In this document: piece by piece, positions 17,322-26,612 of the stretch
Layout of the letters: each line of letters opens with the position of its first letter
Position numbering within the stretch: position 1 is the stretch's first letter
NCBI GenBank assembly: GCA_030066195.1
Contig: JASJCB010000013.1
Span: forward strand, 1-64,000
Source: Acidobacteriota bacterium
Lineage (GTDB): Bacteria > Acidobacteriota > Holophagae > Acanthopleuribacterales > Acanthopleuribacteraceae
Length of the DNA stretch: 64,000 nucleotides
Reading direction: 5' to 3'
Notes under the pieces: model-generated
Seen by the model: the letters and a program-made list of their open reading frames with translations, nothing else
Told to the model about the DNA's origin: nothing
Database searches by the model: none
Translations under genes and position numbers: made by a program

Positions 17322-18710
17322 TTAATTGGCGGGTGCGTCCTTGCGGATGTCTTCCAGGAACGCGTCGCACTTCTTTTCCAACAGGCGGTAACTTGCAGTC
17401 ATGTCAATGGCAAACTGGCCGTTACTGACGACCGTCTTGCCCTGCACGAAAAGGTGGGAAACCGACGATTGGGCGCCCCAACCGAACATGAGTTCGTTCA
17501 TGGCGTAGGGTTGGCGACCGTCGTTGAAGCTGGGTTTGTTGCTGGGAGAGGCTTGCGAGACGAGCATGAAGTCGGCGGGCGTTCCCGGCATGAAGCGGGA
17601 GGTGTCCAAACCCAGCATGCGCGAGGGCAGCACCGTGCTCAATTCCCACAGGGAGGAGATGCCCATACGCGTATTCAATACATTGCGCGTCTCTTCGCTT
17701 TCCCTTTGGGTCAGCTCCAACATTTTGATTTCCTCGGTCGCCGAATAGCTGTTGAACATGGGCAGGGTGCCGGAGGCGACCGCGAAGGGGATACCGTGGT
17801 TGAGCAGGGCCGAGGTGTTGGGTCCTCGGGCTCCGCGCGTCATGACCGCGGTCGGGCAAAGGATCATGGCGGCGCCGTGTTCCTCCAGCAGGTTCAGTTC
17901 CTCTTCTTCCAACAAAGTGCCGTGGACGACCACCAGGCGGCCGTTGACCACGCCCATCTTGTCCAGGGCGCGCAGGGGCGTGGTGTCGTAGTGAACCTTG
18001 GCTGTTTTCAGGTCTTCCTGGTCCGCCGCCAGTTGTATATGGAAGGGGGTGTCGTATTTCTCGGCCAGTTCGGCGGCGGCAATCACGGCATCGGGCGAGG
18101 TATGGGCCAAACCGTGGATGCCCGGCAGAATATTGATCAAGGGGTGCCCGCCGTAGCGTTGAGCCAGGGCTTCATATTCCTGGATACTGAGATCCATGGG
18201 CTGCACGAAGGGACGGACTTCCTCCGCGCCCTGATCGAAGAAGGTGTAGACCAGGGAAAGGCGAATGCCCAGGTCGGTAGCAATGCGGATCAGTCGTTCG
18301 GCAAAAGCGGCCCGGCCCGTTTCGTAGACGCCGTTGTGCAGGTAGAGAAATTCACCGACGGTGCCCACTCCGGCCATGGCCTGCTCGGCCAGGGCGACGC
18401 GATACACCGCATCGAAGAGATTGTGGTTGGTGGAACCGCTCAAGGGCCAGATAACCTTGTTGAGCAACTGGTTGTAGGGCAGGTCGAGATCGGTGAGCGG
18501 GCGGAAGAGACGGTCGAAACCATGGTGGTGGGGATTGACGAAGGCCGGTAACAGGATCTTGTCCGGATGATGATGGACCCGACGGGCGCCGGCCACCAAT
18601 TGCGCACGCGGCCCGACGGCCTGGATCATGCCCTCCTGGTCTACCGCGACACCCCAATCCTTTTCGAACCGTCCTTTGACCAGTACTTTTTCTGCAGACC
18701 AGAGTTCCAT
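17322..18710 (-). CDS. Divergent amidohydrolase, active-site residues changed
   Basis: A 462-residue amidohydrolase-superfamily protein, closest in feel to TRZ/ATZ chlorohydrolase or HutF (formiminoglutamate deiminase) proteins: LPAFVNPHHHGFDR, GVGTVGEFLYLH and ILCPTAVMTRG. These enzymes deaminate or dechlorinate ring or amidine substrates with one metal. The first HxH (NPHHHG) and the later VVHGT histidine are kept. The segment expected to read H..E reads HIQLAADQ, which appears to lose both the metal histidine and the catalytic glutamate, and the GSD/GTD aspartate appears as ASGT. Three active-site residues therefore look substituted. It may be inactive, or use different chemistry. It starts 7 nt after the smpB stop and precedes nth. 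Confidence 0.82.
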   Translation of the reverse strand: MELWSAEKVLVKGRFEKDWGVAVDQEGMIQAVGPRAQLVAGARRVHHHPDKILLPAFVNPHHHGFDRLFRPLTDLDLPYNQLLNKVIWPLSGSTNHNLFDAVYRVALAEQAMAGVGTVGEFLYLHNGVYETGRAAFAERLIRIATDLGIRLSLVYTFFDQGAEEVRPFVQPMDLSIQEYEALAQRYGGHPLINILPGIHGLAHTSPDAVIAAAELAEKYDTPFHIQLAADQEDLKTAKVHYDTTPLRALDKMGVVNGRLVVVHGTLLEEEELNLLEEHGAAMILCPTAVMTRGARGPNTSALLNHGIPFAVASGTLPMFNSYSATEEIKMLELTQRESEETRNVLNTRMGISSLWELSTVLPSRMLGLDTSRFMPGTPADFMLVSQASPSNKPSFNDGRQPYAMNELMFGWGAQSSVSHLFVQGKTVVSNGQFAIDMTASYRLLEKKCDAFLEDIRKDAPAN

Positions 18711-18717
18711 TTTCCGG

Positions 18718-19179
18718 TCACCCCATCCGTCGGTTTTTAATTGCCATCTTGGTTTCGCGATCGACTGTTTTCTTTTTCAAGGTTTCCCGCTTATCGTGAA
18801 TTTTCTTACCGCGAGCCAGCGCCAGTTCGCACTTGATCAGACCCTTATTGTTGATGAACAGCTTGAGCGGGACCACCGTCAGCCCTTTGGTTTTGATCTT
18901 ACCTATCCAGCGGGTGATTTCGCGCTTGTGCATCAACAGCTTGCGGGGCCGGGTAGGTTCGTGATTGGCGTATCCGCCGTCTTTATAAGGAGAAATGTGC
19001 ACCGAGAAGAGCATGCCCGAGGTGCCTTTGAAACTGCAATAGCCGTCTACCAGACTGGCCTTGCCCGCCCGAATCGATTTGACCTCCGAGCCCTGGAGTA
19101 CAAGCCCTGCCTCTACTTTTTCCAAGATCTCATAGTTAAACCGGGCTTTTTTGTTATCGGCAATCACTTTAATGCTCAT
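18718..19179 (-). CDS. smpB: SsrA-binding protein SmpB
   Basis: Binds tmRNA and delivers it to stalled ribosomes for trans-translation. The product is 153 residues from ATG 19179 (MSIKVIADNKKARFNY), which matches the family start; an in-frame ATG ten codons upstream adds a non-homologous stretch. Hallmarks: GLVLQGSEVKSIRAGKASL, YKDGGYANHEPTRPRKLLMH, and the basic C-terminal tail with KKIHDKRETLKKK. It heads a minus-strand run smpB-amidohydrolase-nth with very short gaps. The tmRNA gene itself was not found in the window. Confidence 0.96.
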   Translation of the reverse strand: MSIKVIADNKKARFNYEILEKVEAGLVLQGSEVKSIRAGKASLVDGYCSFKGTSGMLFSVHISPYKDGGYANHEPTRPRKLLMHKREITRWIGKIKTKGLTVVPLKLFINNKGLIKCELALARGKKIHDKRETLKKKTVDRETKMAIKNRRMG

Positions 19180-19249
19180 GCAGCAGTTGACTCCACGGGG
19201 TCTACACACCTGTAAGTTACTTTAGCACAAGGTCAACCGGAGGTACAAC

Positions 19250-19280
19250 AAGCTTCAAGTTTCAAGCTTCAAGCTTCAAG
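19250..19280. repeat. Short direct repeat AAGCTTC
   Basis: Four tandem or near-tandem copies of AAGCTTC/AAGTTTC (period 7-14 bp) in the divergent region between smpB and the large TPR gene. Low-complexity; no function is apparent. Confidence 0.6.
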
Positions 19281-19368
19281 TAGTTTGTTTGTGGATACGT
19301 TCTTGGATTATCGATCCGGCCCTCTTGTATGCCCTCGCCCCGAAAACTCGGGCCGTATGTGATAGAAA

Positions 19369-19398
19369 TTGTGACCTGAACGTAAGTTAGGCTATAAT
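19369..19398 (+). promoter_or_regulatory. Sigma-70-like promoter of the TPR operon
   Basis: TTGTGA at 19369-19374 and a perfect TATAAT at 19393-19398 are separated by 18 bp. The gene begins 51 nt downstream at 19450. Confidence 0.6.
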
Positions 19399-19449
19399 CA
19401 AGACCTGACTTTAGACCGCATCATTCCCTACTCAACAATCTAAAAAGTC

Positions 19450-22400
19450 ATGTTCGAGGTACTCTTGGATCGGTCTCAAGAAAAGATACGCGAAAAAGCC
19501 CAGAAATTTAAAATCAAAGGTCAATATCAAAAGGCCCGCGCCATCCTGGACGATGCCGGAACCCAGGTAAGCGAGGTGCCGGAACTTGCCGCCGAGGTGG
19601 TGGGTCTCAGTTTCGTACTGGACCCCTGGACGGAATCCCTGGAAGTACTGAAGAAACACCTGGGGAAACATTCCATCACCATCCTTTGCGGTGGCGAGAA
19701 CCGCACCGTCTTCACCAAGCTGATTCACGAGCACGGCGGGTTCGCGGGCGGGCTTACCCATCATTTATTACTGTTGCGCGACTTCGAAAGCCTTGCCGGC
19801 TGGGTCAGTCTTTCGGATAACTACGATCAACGCTGGTTGGTGCGCCAGTGGGCTCAGGCCGCAAACGAGGAAAAGCGCGATCGGACCCGCGCCGGTCTGC
19901 TGATGGCCGCGGCGGGAGTCGGTCTGTTTGCCATGGACAATATGGACGCCGCCTGGTCCCAATGGCAACAGGCGCTACAGCGCGAACCGCGTCTGCTGAA
20001 GCGCTTGATGGCCTTTTGTCAACAGCCGGGCCGCCTGGAAAGCACCAGGCTGAATGACCGGTTGCTATTGATCAAGCTGATCGCCGCCTCGGGCAAGAAG
20101 AACGAGACCTTGTCCTTATTGAAGGCCGTCGGCCTGGAAAGTCACGAAAATGCGTTGCGTGTCTTGAATGAAATCCCCGAGTTCCTGCCCGGCGAGGTCA
20201 CCAGTAAAGACGTCGTTACCTTGCGCTTCACCCTGGCTTTAAGTCTTCAGGACCCCGAAATCCTGGCTTCCGTGATCTCCGGGATGGGCGAGTTGACCGA
20301 GGCCGACCTCTTTCGCTACAAGAAGCTGGCCATGGGCAAGATTGCCGATGCAGAGGTCAAGCGGCGCGTCATGCTGTGTTTCGTACAGTTGTACTTCAGT
20401 CGCGAGGAATGGGAAGCCGCCGGCTTGCTGCTGGAATCCCTGTACATGGAATCGCCGCACCAGGAAATCGTAACCCTCATGGAACAGGTCCTGGACCGCT
20501 ATCCCATTATGTCTCAACTCCATTTCACGGCCGGCAAGTTCTACCTCGATCTGGAGAACTACGACAAGGCCGTTTTCCATCTGGGCACCATCCTGCAAGT
20601 AGACGAGTACGAAACCGAGATCCGCGGCCTGTTGGAGGAACACCTCAGCCGGGTCTACGACGGCGGGCTTGCCGAAATGTTGTTGGGTATGCTCAATCCT
20701 ACGTCGCATAAGGCAGGATTACTGGCTTTCTGGATTTTGAGCAACGAGAGCGAGGAGTTGGAAAAGCACATCTCGCTGTGGGCGCAACCCAAGTTCTCCG
20801 ATGAGTCCAGCCCTTTCTGGCACCTGGCCCTGGTCAACGGTTATATCCGCATGCAGAAGTTCGCGGACGCCCTGCCGGTGCTGGCCCGCTTCATCCAAAA
20901 GTTTCCCAAGCTCAGCTCCGAGGCCCTGCGCCCCGCCGAAATCGTGGCCGGCGAACACCACGGCGACTTTACCGAGATCACACGGGCCGTGGAAGACAAC
21001 CTGGATAAGCTGCAACCGCGCAACGCCTGGTCCGGCCTGCGTATGAACTTCATCGAAAAAACCCAGAACTACAAGCGACAAACGGCGGTGGACCCGCGTC
21101 AATTGGCCGGCGCACCCAGCATGCCCGATACCAGGGACGGCGTTTCTCCCGAGGTCACGTCCCTGTTCACTCACTTCAAGACCCTGCTGGACGCGGGCAA
21201 TTGGAACGATGCCGGAGAACTGGCGCAGAAAGTTGTCCGGGATTATCCCCAAAGCGCGGGCAGCGTATTGCGTTACCTGGATTCACTGCACCGGCAGTTC
21301 CCGCACCAGACCATTTGGGTGCGCACCATGGTCAGCACGCTGATCAGCCTGAAGCAGTACGGCAAGGCCGTGGAGATCGGCACCCATGCCCTGGCCGGAC
21401 CCGGCAATCAATCGGAACTGCCGGAACTCTACCAGGTGATTGCCGATGCCTACAAGGGCATGGGCAGTCATTCCGAAGCCTTGCGTTTCTATTGCCTGGC
21501 CTCGCGTTCGCCCCGCCTCTACGAACGCAACAGTTCCCTGCTGGCCGAAAGCGTCCTGCCGCACTTCCCCCAGTACCTCAAGGACATCATCCAGTTGGTG
21601 TTGATCAACGAGGACCAGGGTACCTGGGAAACCTTGATGAAGAACTGGTACCATCATCGACCCGAGGAACTGGACCACCTGATCAAGGCGCAGAAGTCGT
21701 TTGCCGGCCAGGTCAATACCACCCAGTCCATCTTGGACCTGGCTTACTGGCACCTGCAAAACGGCCAGGCGGCCGAGGTCAACCAGGCGTTGAATCGACT
21801 GGACTTGAGCGATCCCGAAATCCTGGAGTCGCTGGTCAGCATCGCCGATCTCATCAGCCTGAAGTTCCCCAACGATCCCAAGCCTAAGTTCCTGCTGGGT
21901 AAGTATTACTTGATCCAGGGCGATATCAACAAGGCCGTCGATATCTTCCGCGAACTGGCCAAGCAGATCCCCAACGTGGCCGAGACTATCTACCATCAGC
22001 TGCGCACTTTCCTGCGCTCTAACCCCACCAGCGGCGACAAATCACGCCTCTACGGTCTGTTGATTCGCTTCGCCTTGGATTACGGCACTCCCCTGGCCGC
22101 GGTCAAATTGCTGGAGGAGTTCGGCCGCCAGGACCGCGCGGGCGCGTTGCAGTTGGTGGACGGCGTGCATCGCGTGATCGTCAACCGCAAGAACCATCTG
22201 GAAGCCGCTTTCGAAATATTGCGGCAACTGTTCGCCTGGCACGATTTCGCCCGTTTGTTGGACTATCACCAGAAGGGTAATTACGGCACGCATATGCCGC
22301 GGGAACGCGCCCGTTGGTTCGAGGAAATCCGGCGTCTACAGCCCGAGCTGGCTGATCGCGCCACCCTGGCCTCCGCCCATTTGTGTTGTGAGACCTACGA

Positions 22401-23187
22401 ATTTGACAAATGCCGGCAAACCCTGATGCAGATCCAGGATCCCGAGATTCGTCAAGAAGCCCTGCCCGTCTACGAGAAACTGGTGGATCGCTTTAAGGAA
22501 GATTTCGAACTGTGGCGTGAAGCCGGTTGGACCGCTTTCCTGGTGGACGAGGAGAAGGCGGTGTATTTCTTCACCCACCTGCTCAGTGCGCCGGGGCTGG
22601 AGGCACGCACCGAAGCCTATGGATTACTCAAGGAACTGGGCCGCGACCCCGAATGGTCCGCCCTTGAAGAAATCGAAAACGAACCCGGACGCATCTACGC
22701 GGGCCTGCACCAAACCTATATGCGCGTTCGTGAAACCGAGTTGGAGTTCTGGACCGCCAACAGCCGGCCCGTGCCCGCCCGCGTACTCTCCTGGCTCATC
22801 GGTAACGGGAACTGGAAGCGCTACAAAGAACTGCTGCCGCGCCTTGCCGAGAAGGACGAGGCCGCCCGAGCCCGATTGGACTTCGAGTTGTTGCGCAATA
22901 TCGGGCAGTGGACCCGCGCGGCTCGGCGGCTCTCCGGCGCGCCGGTTTCCACGTCGTACATACAGCGCGCCTTTTACGATGCGGGCATGATTGAACGCGC
23001 CGTACAAGCCGGCGACGGCAGCGAGCGCCTACCCACCCATATTCGCGAGGCATTCCTGTCTTCTTTCGGGCAAACCCGCATGATCCGGCCGACCATCGAA
23101 CAAATCCGCAACCTGCAACGCGTTGTCTCCAGAGGGCCGGATGCAATTACGACTCTGTTTATGAACGAGGTGGAATCCAATGGCTGA
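19450..23187 (+). CDS. Large TPR-like repeat protein
   Basis: A 1245-residue, probably cytoplasmic protein with no signal peptide or membrane helix. Helical repeats of the TPR/SEL1 sort run through most of it: KAQKFKIKGQYQKARAILDD near the start, YDKAVFHLGTILQVDEYE near residue 375, YLIQGDINKAVDIFRELAKQ near 820. It looks like a scaffold. No catalytic motif was seen. It is the first gene of a tightly coupled operon: the next TPR gene starts 8 nt inside its end, then a 50-codon ORF, then an O-antigen-ligase-like membrane protein. A role in organising surface polysaccharide assembly is suggested only by this context. No clear ribosome-binding site precedes ATG 19450. Confidence 0.85.
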   Translation: MFEVLLDRSQEKIREKAQKFKIKGQYQKARAILDDAGTQVSEVPELAAEVVGLSFVLDPWTESLEVLKKHLGKHSITILCGGENRTVFTKLIHEHGGFAGGLTHHLLLLRDFESLAGWVSLSDNYDQRWLVRQWAQAANEEKRDRTRAGLLMAAAGVGLFAMDNMDAAWSQWQQALQREPRLLKRLMAFCQQPGRLESTRLNDRLLLIKLIAASGKKNETLSLLKAVGLESHENALRVLNEIPEFLPGEVTSKDVVTLRFTLALSLQDPEILASVISGMGELTEADLFRYKKLAMGKIADAEVKRRVMLCFVQLYFSREEWEAAGLLLESLYMESPHQEIVTLMEQVLDRYPIMSQLHFTAGKFYLDLENYDKAVFHLGTILQVDEYETEIRGLLEEHLSRVYDGGLAEMLLGMLNPTSHKAGLLAFWILSNESEELEKHISLWAQPKFSDESSPFWHLALVNGYIRMQKFADALPVLARFIQKFPKLSSEALRPAEIVAGEHHGDFTEITRAVEDNLDKLQPRNAWSGLRMNFIEKTQNYKRQTAVDPRQLAGAPSMPDTRDGVSPEVTSLFTHFKTLLDAGNWNDAGELAQKVVRDYPQSAGSVLRYLDSLHRQFPHQTIWVRTMVSTLISLKQYGKAVEIGTHALAGPGNQSELPELYQVIADAYKGMGSHSEALRFYCLASRSPRLYERNSSLLAESVLPHFPQYLKDIIQLVLINEDQGTWETLMKNWYHHRPEELDHLIKAQKSFAGQVNTTQSILDLAYWHLQNGQAAEVNQALNRLDLSDPEILESLVSIADLISLKFPNDPKPKFLLGKYYLIQGDINKAVDIFRELAKQIPNVAETIYHQLRTFLRSNPTSGDKSRLYGLLIRFALDYGTPLAAVKLLEEFGRQDRAGALQLVDGVHRVIVNRKNHLEAAFEILRQLFAWHDFARLLDYHQKGNYGTHMPRERARWFEEIRRLQPELADRATLASAHLCCETYEFDKCRQTLMQIQDPEIRQEALPVYEKLVDRFKEDFELWREAGWTAFLVDEEKAVYFFTHLLSAPGLEARTEAYGLLKELGRDPEWSALEEIENEPGRIYAGLHQTYMRVRETELEFWTANSRPVPARVLSWLIGNGNWKRYKELLPRLAEKDEAARARLDFELLRNIGQWTRAARRLSGAPVSTSYIQRAFYDAGMIERAVQAGDGSERLPTHIREAFLSSFGQTRMIRPTIEQIRNLQRVVSRGPDAITTLFMNEVESNG

Positions 23188-23860
23188 CCCGGCTTTCCAA
23201 GAACCGGCACCGCGCCGGCAAGATCCCGAGTTCCAAGACTTCCTCGACAAGATCGGCGGTTACATCGGCAGTGAAATCGCGAGTAAGCTGGAGGCTTTCG
23301 GCAAAGAGATCCGCCGGCAGAATCGCAGCGACCTGGCTCGCTTGGAGCAACGTCTCAGCGGCAATGATTCGGTAAACACGGTTCCCCTGGACGACACCGG
23401 CTCGCCCGAGGAATCACTGATGCTGAACGACCGCGCTGTACAAGCCTTCTACCGCGGCGAGTTGGAAGAGGCGATGCAACTGCTGGAGCAGGCCGTGAGC
23501 GTCAATGCCGGACTGGTGGAAGCCTGGAACAACCTGGGCATGGTCTACTCCGCCATGAACCGCACCGAAAAAGCGCTCAAGGCTTTTGAAAAGGCCCTGG
23601 AACTGGCGCCCGAGCACACCGACCTCATCAACAACCGGGCGGTGCTGGCCATGGTGCGCGGCAATCCCGGCGATGCCCTGGCCATGCTGGAAGAAGCCCG
23701 GCAGAATAAGGCCCACGATATTGCCGTTCTGTTGAACCTGGCCCAGGCCTATCAGGCCGTGGGTCGCGACGCCAAGGCCGTGGCTACCTGGAAGGAAGTG
23801 CTGGCCGTTGACCCGGCCCAACCCGAGGCAATGCGCCTGTTGAGGCGGTTTTATCAATGA
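23180..23860 (+). CDS. TPR protein
   Basis: A 226-residue protein. The N-terminus has a charged helical stretch (about residues 15-55, FLDKIGGYIGSEIASKLEAF). From about residue 75 come roughly four tetratricopeptide repeats, the clearest being AWNNLGMVYSAMNRTEKAL and KALELAPEHTDLINNRAVL. TPRs mediate protein-protein contacts; no enzyme motif is present. The start overlaps the previous gene by 8 nt and the stop overlaps the next start (ATGA at 23857-23860), so expression is probably translationally coupled within the operon. Confidence 0.9.
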   Translation: MADPAFQEPAPRRQDPEFQDFLDKIGGYIGSEIASKLEAFGKEIRRQNRSDLARLEQRLSGNDSVNTVPLDDTGSPEESLMLNDRAVQAFYRGELEEAMQLLEQAVSVNAGLVEAWNNLGMVYSAMNRTEKALKAFEKALELAPEHTDLINNRAVLAMVRGNPGDALAMLEEARQNKAHDIAVLLNLAQAYQAVGRDAKAVATWKEVLAVDPAQPEAMRLLRRFYQ

Positions 23861-24009
23861 GTAACGACCTTCTCTATCAAAAGATACTGGAGACCCTGAT
23901 CGACCTGGACACCCGCGACAACCTCCCGCGAGAGCAGCGCCTTGAGCAGGCTTTGAACTTCTTGATGTTGGAGATCGAGAACTCCCGATCCGGACCAATG
24001 AATACATGA
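23857..24009 (+). CDS. Small coupled ORF, 50 residues
   Basis: Not recognised. It starts at the ATGA overlap with the TPR gene (23857) and ends in the ATGA overlap with the ligase-like gene (24006). The protein begins MSNDLLYQKILETLIDLD and continues as an acidic, helix-forming chain with a LEQALNFLMLEIEN segment. Overlap on both sides is the main evidence that it is translated; the frame fits exactly between its neighbours. A small adaptor or a translational linker are both possible. Confidence 0.7.
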   Translation: MSNDLLYQKILETLIDLDTRDNLPREQRLEQALNFLMLEIENSRSGPMNT

Positions 24010-25946
24010 TAAAACCTCGGGCGCGGCAGGCCGCGACTATCTTCTGGCATCTTCTCTTCTTCGACATGTTCTTTATGAGTCTGCGCTTCGGCGGCGTTTC
24101 CGTGGTCAGTGCGGCTATTCACGGCGCTCTGCTCGGTACGGCCGGCCTGACGCTGTGTTTCGGCATGCGGCTCCGTCCGGTTCCCCGCCTTTTCCGGTGG
24201 ATCTTCGGTCTGGTGTTGACCGTACTCTTCATTCAGTTAGTGCCGCTTCCCGACGGATGGTTTCCCATATTGGCGCCTGTCAAACATCGGATCGTGGAGA
24301 GTATCGCCGCCCTGTACCCCCAGATCCAGTGGAGCAGCGCCGCCGCCATGATGCCGCAACACCATCTTCTGCGCGCCTCCATGTTGGCCCTGGACCTGCT
24401 GACCGTATTCCTGCTGGTGACGGCGCCCGCGCCCGACCGTAAGATCCTGCCCTTCTGGGCCTGTCTGACCGGGTTTGCCGTCGGTATTCCCAAAGTGTTG
24501 ACCCGCATCGGGGTTATCGGTGACGACCTCATCCGGTTTTGGCCGACAGACACTTTCGGCGGCGTGGTCAACGACAATCATTACGCCACCCTGGCCGTGA
24601 TCTGCATCCTGCTGACCGCCTTCTACGCTTATCAGGGCTACCGGTGCAAACAGTGGTACCTGTCGGGTGCGGCCGTCCTGTCCTTTCTTTGCGTCGCCGC
24701 GGGATTCAGCCAGGCCTGGTCGCGGTCCGGCCTGGTCAACCTGGGTATCGGCGCGGTTACCTGGATCGGCGTGCTCTTCTTCACTCGCTCGCACAAACCC
24801 CGACCACTGTACATGTTTGCATCAGCCCTGGCTTTGGTTGTTATCCTGGGCCTGTTCTTTACCGTCAGCAGCAGCGGCGCCAAGATGCGCGAGCAGGGCG
24901 TGGAGTTCGCCGATCGCATTGCCTACAACAAAGCGGGTCTCTCCTACCTTGCCGAAGGCCAGGTCCTGGGCACCGGGCTCGGTTCGGTCATCACCCTTAT
25001 CGAACCCATTACCGACAAGCGGCTTAATGACCTTACTCAGGTCCACCATTTACATAACGAATACATGCAAATCATCCTGGAGTTGGGCCTGCCGGGTTTG
25101 GTCGCTTTCGTCCTGTTCCTCCTCCTGGCCTTGTCGCCGCTTACCGGAGCGCTGATCAACCCCTCCGAGGAACCTCAGGAACACGTCTTTCTATGTATGG
25201 TCACCGCCGTTGTTGCCGTAACCGCCGCACATTCCCTGATCGACTTTCCCTTACGCATCCTTTCTATTCGATTGCTGGTGTTGCTGGTGGTTTTCTATGC
25301 CCTGGCGCCGTACCGACCTCCGGCGCTCGTCTTGTCATTTCGACCGCTCGTTGCGCCCGCCCTGATCTACCTGGCCTCCATGGGTTACTTGATCGACTAC
25401 ATCAACCGGATCCCACCGGGTCAAGCGGAGCGGGGTTCGGAGACCTATGCACTGCTTTACGGACGCCCCTTCGAGCCGACCGCCGCGCTGACATCGGCAA
25501 AGCTGGATCGCTTGATCTGGGAACCGGTTCCCTTCTCCGAGGCGCACGGCGAACTGGCTCATATTCGTGAGTTGCTGCACGCGTCATTCTACGAGTGGCC
25601 CTTCAATATGCGTGCGCTGAACCAACTCTTTATGACCGAATTGATTCAGTACGAGATCAATCTAAGGGGGCTGGCTCTGCTGAACATCCGCCATGGACTG
25701 TATCCCGAAACCGAACCTACTGATTTGTATTCCGGCGCTTATGATTCCATCCGTGAAAAAGCGGCGGCTATCCGTACCTTGGGAAAAGACGCCGGATACA
25801 ATAGTAAGTTCCCGCTGTTCTTTCTCCTGGACTTGCATCGCGATCAACTGAACGATGAAGACCTGGCTTTATGGAAATCCTGGGGCAGGCAAACCTGGCT
25901 TCGGCAATATGAAGGGATCACACCCAAACACGGCTCCGATCGATGA
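24006..25946 (+). CDS. O-antigen ligase/polymerase-like membrane protein
   Basis: A 646-residue polytopic membrane protein of the O-antigen ligase (WaaL/Wzy_C) type. Many hydrophobic helices run from the N-terminus to about residue 460. The Wzy_C signature region is present: GQVLGTGLGS, then HHLHNEYMQIILELG followed by LPGLVAF (about residues 320-375). A C-terminal soluble stretch of about 180 residues follows the last helices. Family members join or polymerise undecaprenyl-linked glycans at the periplasmic face. ATG 24006 overlaps the stop of the small ORF. The operon with two TPR proteins suggests a surface glycan system; the acceptor cannot be told from sequence. Confidence 0.88.
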   Translation: MIKPRARQAATIFWHLLFFDMFFMSLRFGGVSVVSAAIHGALLGTAGLTLCFGMRLRPVPRLFRWIFGLVLTVLFIQLVPLPDGWFPILAPVKHRIVESIAALYPQIQWSSAAAMMPQHHLLRASMLALDLLTVFLLVTAPAPDRKILPFWACLTGFAVGIPKVLTRIGVIGDDLIRFWPTDTFGGVVNDNHYATLAVICILLTAFYAYQGYRCKQWYLSGAAVLSFLCVAAGFSQAWSRSGLVNLGIGAVTWIGVLFFTRSHKPRPLYMFASALALVVILGLFFTVSSSGAKMREQGVEFADRIAYNKAGLSYLAEGQVLGTGLGSVITLIEPITDKRLNDLTQVHHLHNEYMQIILELGLPGLVAFVLFLLLALSPLTGALINPSEEPQEHVFLCMVTAVVAVTAAHSLIDFPLRILSIRLLVLLVVFYALAPYRPPALVLSFRPLVAPALIYLASMGYLIDYINRIPPGQAERGSETYALLYGRPFEPTAALTSAKLDRLIWEPVPFSEAHGELAHIRELLHASFYEWPFNMRALNQLFMTELIQYEINLRGLALLNIRHGLYPETEPTDLYSGAYDSIREKAAAIRTLGKDAGYNSKFPLFFLLDLHRDQLNDEDLALWKSWGRQTWLRQYEGITPKHGSDR

Positions 25947-25964
25947 GCCGTGCCGGGTAATCCC

Positions 25965-25978
25965 GGGCGCTTTCGCCC
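25965..25978. terminator. Weak hairpin between convergent genes
   Basis: GGGCG (25965-25969) and CGCCC (25974-25978) pair around a four-base loop, between the stop at 25946 and the convergent cheX stop at 25994. The stem is short and there is no T-run. Confidence 0.35.
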
Positions 25979-25993
25979 AGAAAAGAAGGCGGA

Positions 25994-26455
25994 TCAGGTT
26001 TCTTTAAGGCCCACGTTCACTTCAAAGGGTCCGAATTCCGTGTTGAACGGAATAGCGATACACGGAATGCCCTTACGAGAAATAACATGGCCCTGACCGA
26101 GCACGATGTTCGGCAGGGAGATCGTCACATTTTTACCCAGGGCTACCAGAGCACGGCGGGCGTCACCCACAATGATGTTACCCATCTCACCAATAGCATC
26201 CTGCACATTCTGGTCCAGCTCTGTGCATTCTTCCATCAACAGATTCGTCGCTACCTTGCAAGCCAGAGCCGTCGGCATGGACACGATGATAGAGCCCTCT
26301 ACCTCTCCGGTCAGGGAGACGATGGAGGAAATGTCATAGGTGGTGATCAAGTCCTGTTTAAGGGACAGATCATCCCGGGTGGCCGAGATCTGGGCCATCA
26401 TTTCCAAGGACTTCAGGGTTGATTCTATAAACGGGTTGATATACTCGACTTTCAT
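25994..26455 (-). CDS. CheX-type chemotaxis phosphatase-like protein
   Basis: A 153-residue protein of the CheC/CheX/FliY group; CheX removes phosphate from CheY-P. The E-x2-N active pattern appears in DAIGEMGNIIVGDARRAL (about residues 86-103), and the overall beta pattern with ALACKVATNLLMEEC fits. No CheA, CheY or receptor gene is nearby, so it may act on another response regulator. It lies 157 nt downstream of the E2 gene on the same strand, with its own candidate promoter at 26513-26541. Confidence 0.85.
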   Translation of the reverse strand: MKVEYINPFIESTLKSLEMMAQISATRDDLSLKQDLITTYDISSIVSLTGEVEGSIIVSMPTALACKVATNLLMEECTELDQNVQDAIGEMGNIIVGDARRALVALGKNVTISLPNIVLGQGHVISRKGIPCIAIPFNTEFGPFEVNVGLKET

Positions 26456-26512
26456 ACGCTGAACCTTCCAGAGAGGCTTACTGTTTCCAGGTCGTCAAAA
26501 ATGCCTAACCTA

Positions 26513-26541
26513 AGATTAAGGAATCGGCGAATAAAGATCAA
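26513..26541 (-). promoter_or_regulatory. Candidate promoter of cheX-like gene
   Basis: On the minus strand TTGATC (26541-26536) and TAATCT (26518-26513) are 17 bp apart, about 58 nt before ATG 26455. Confidence 0.45.
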
Positions 26542-26612
26542 TGCTTAAGCCCTAAATTCTAGGAAACCACGCATATCTTTACTTCAACTCCTCAATTAAA
26601 AGTGTTTTGAGT

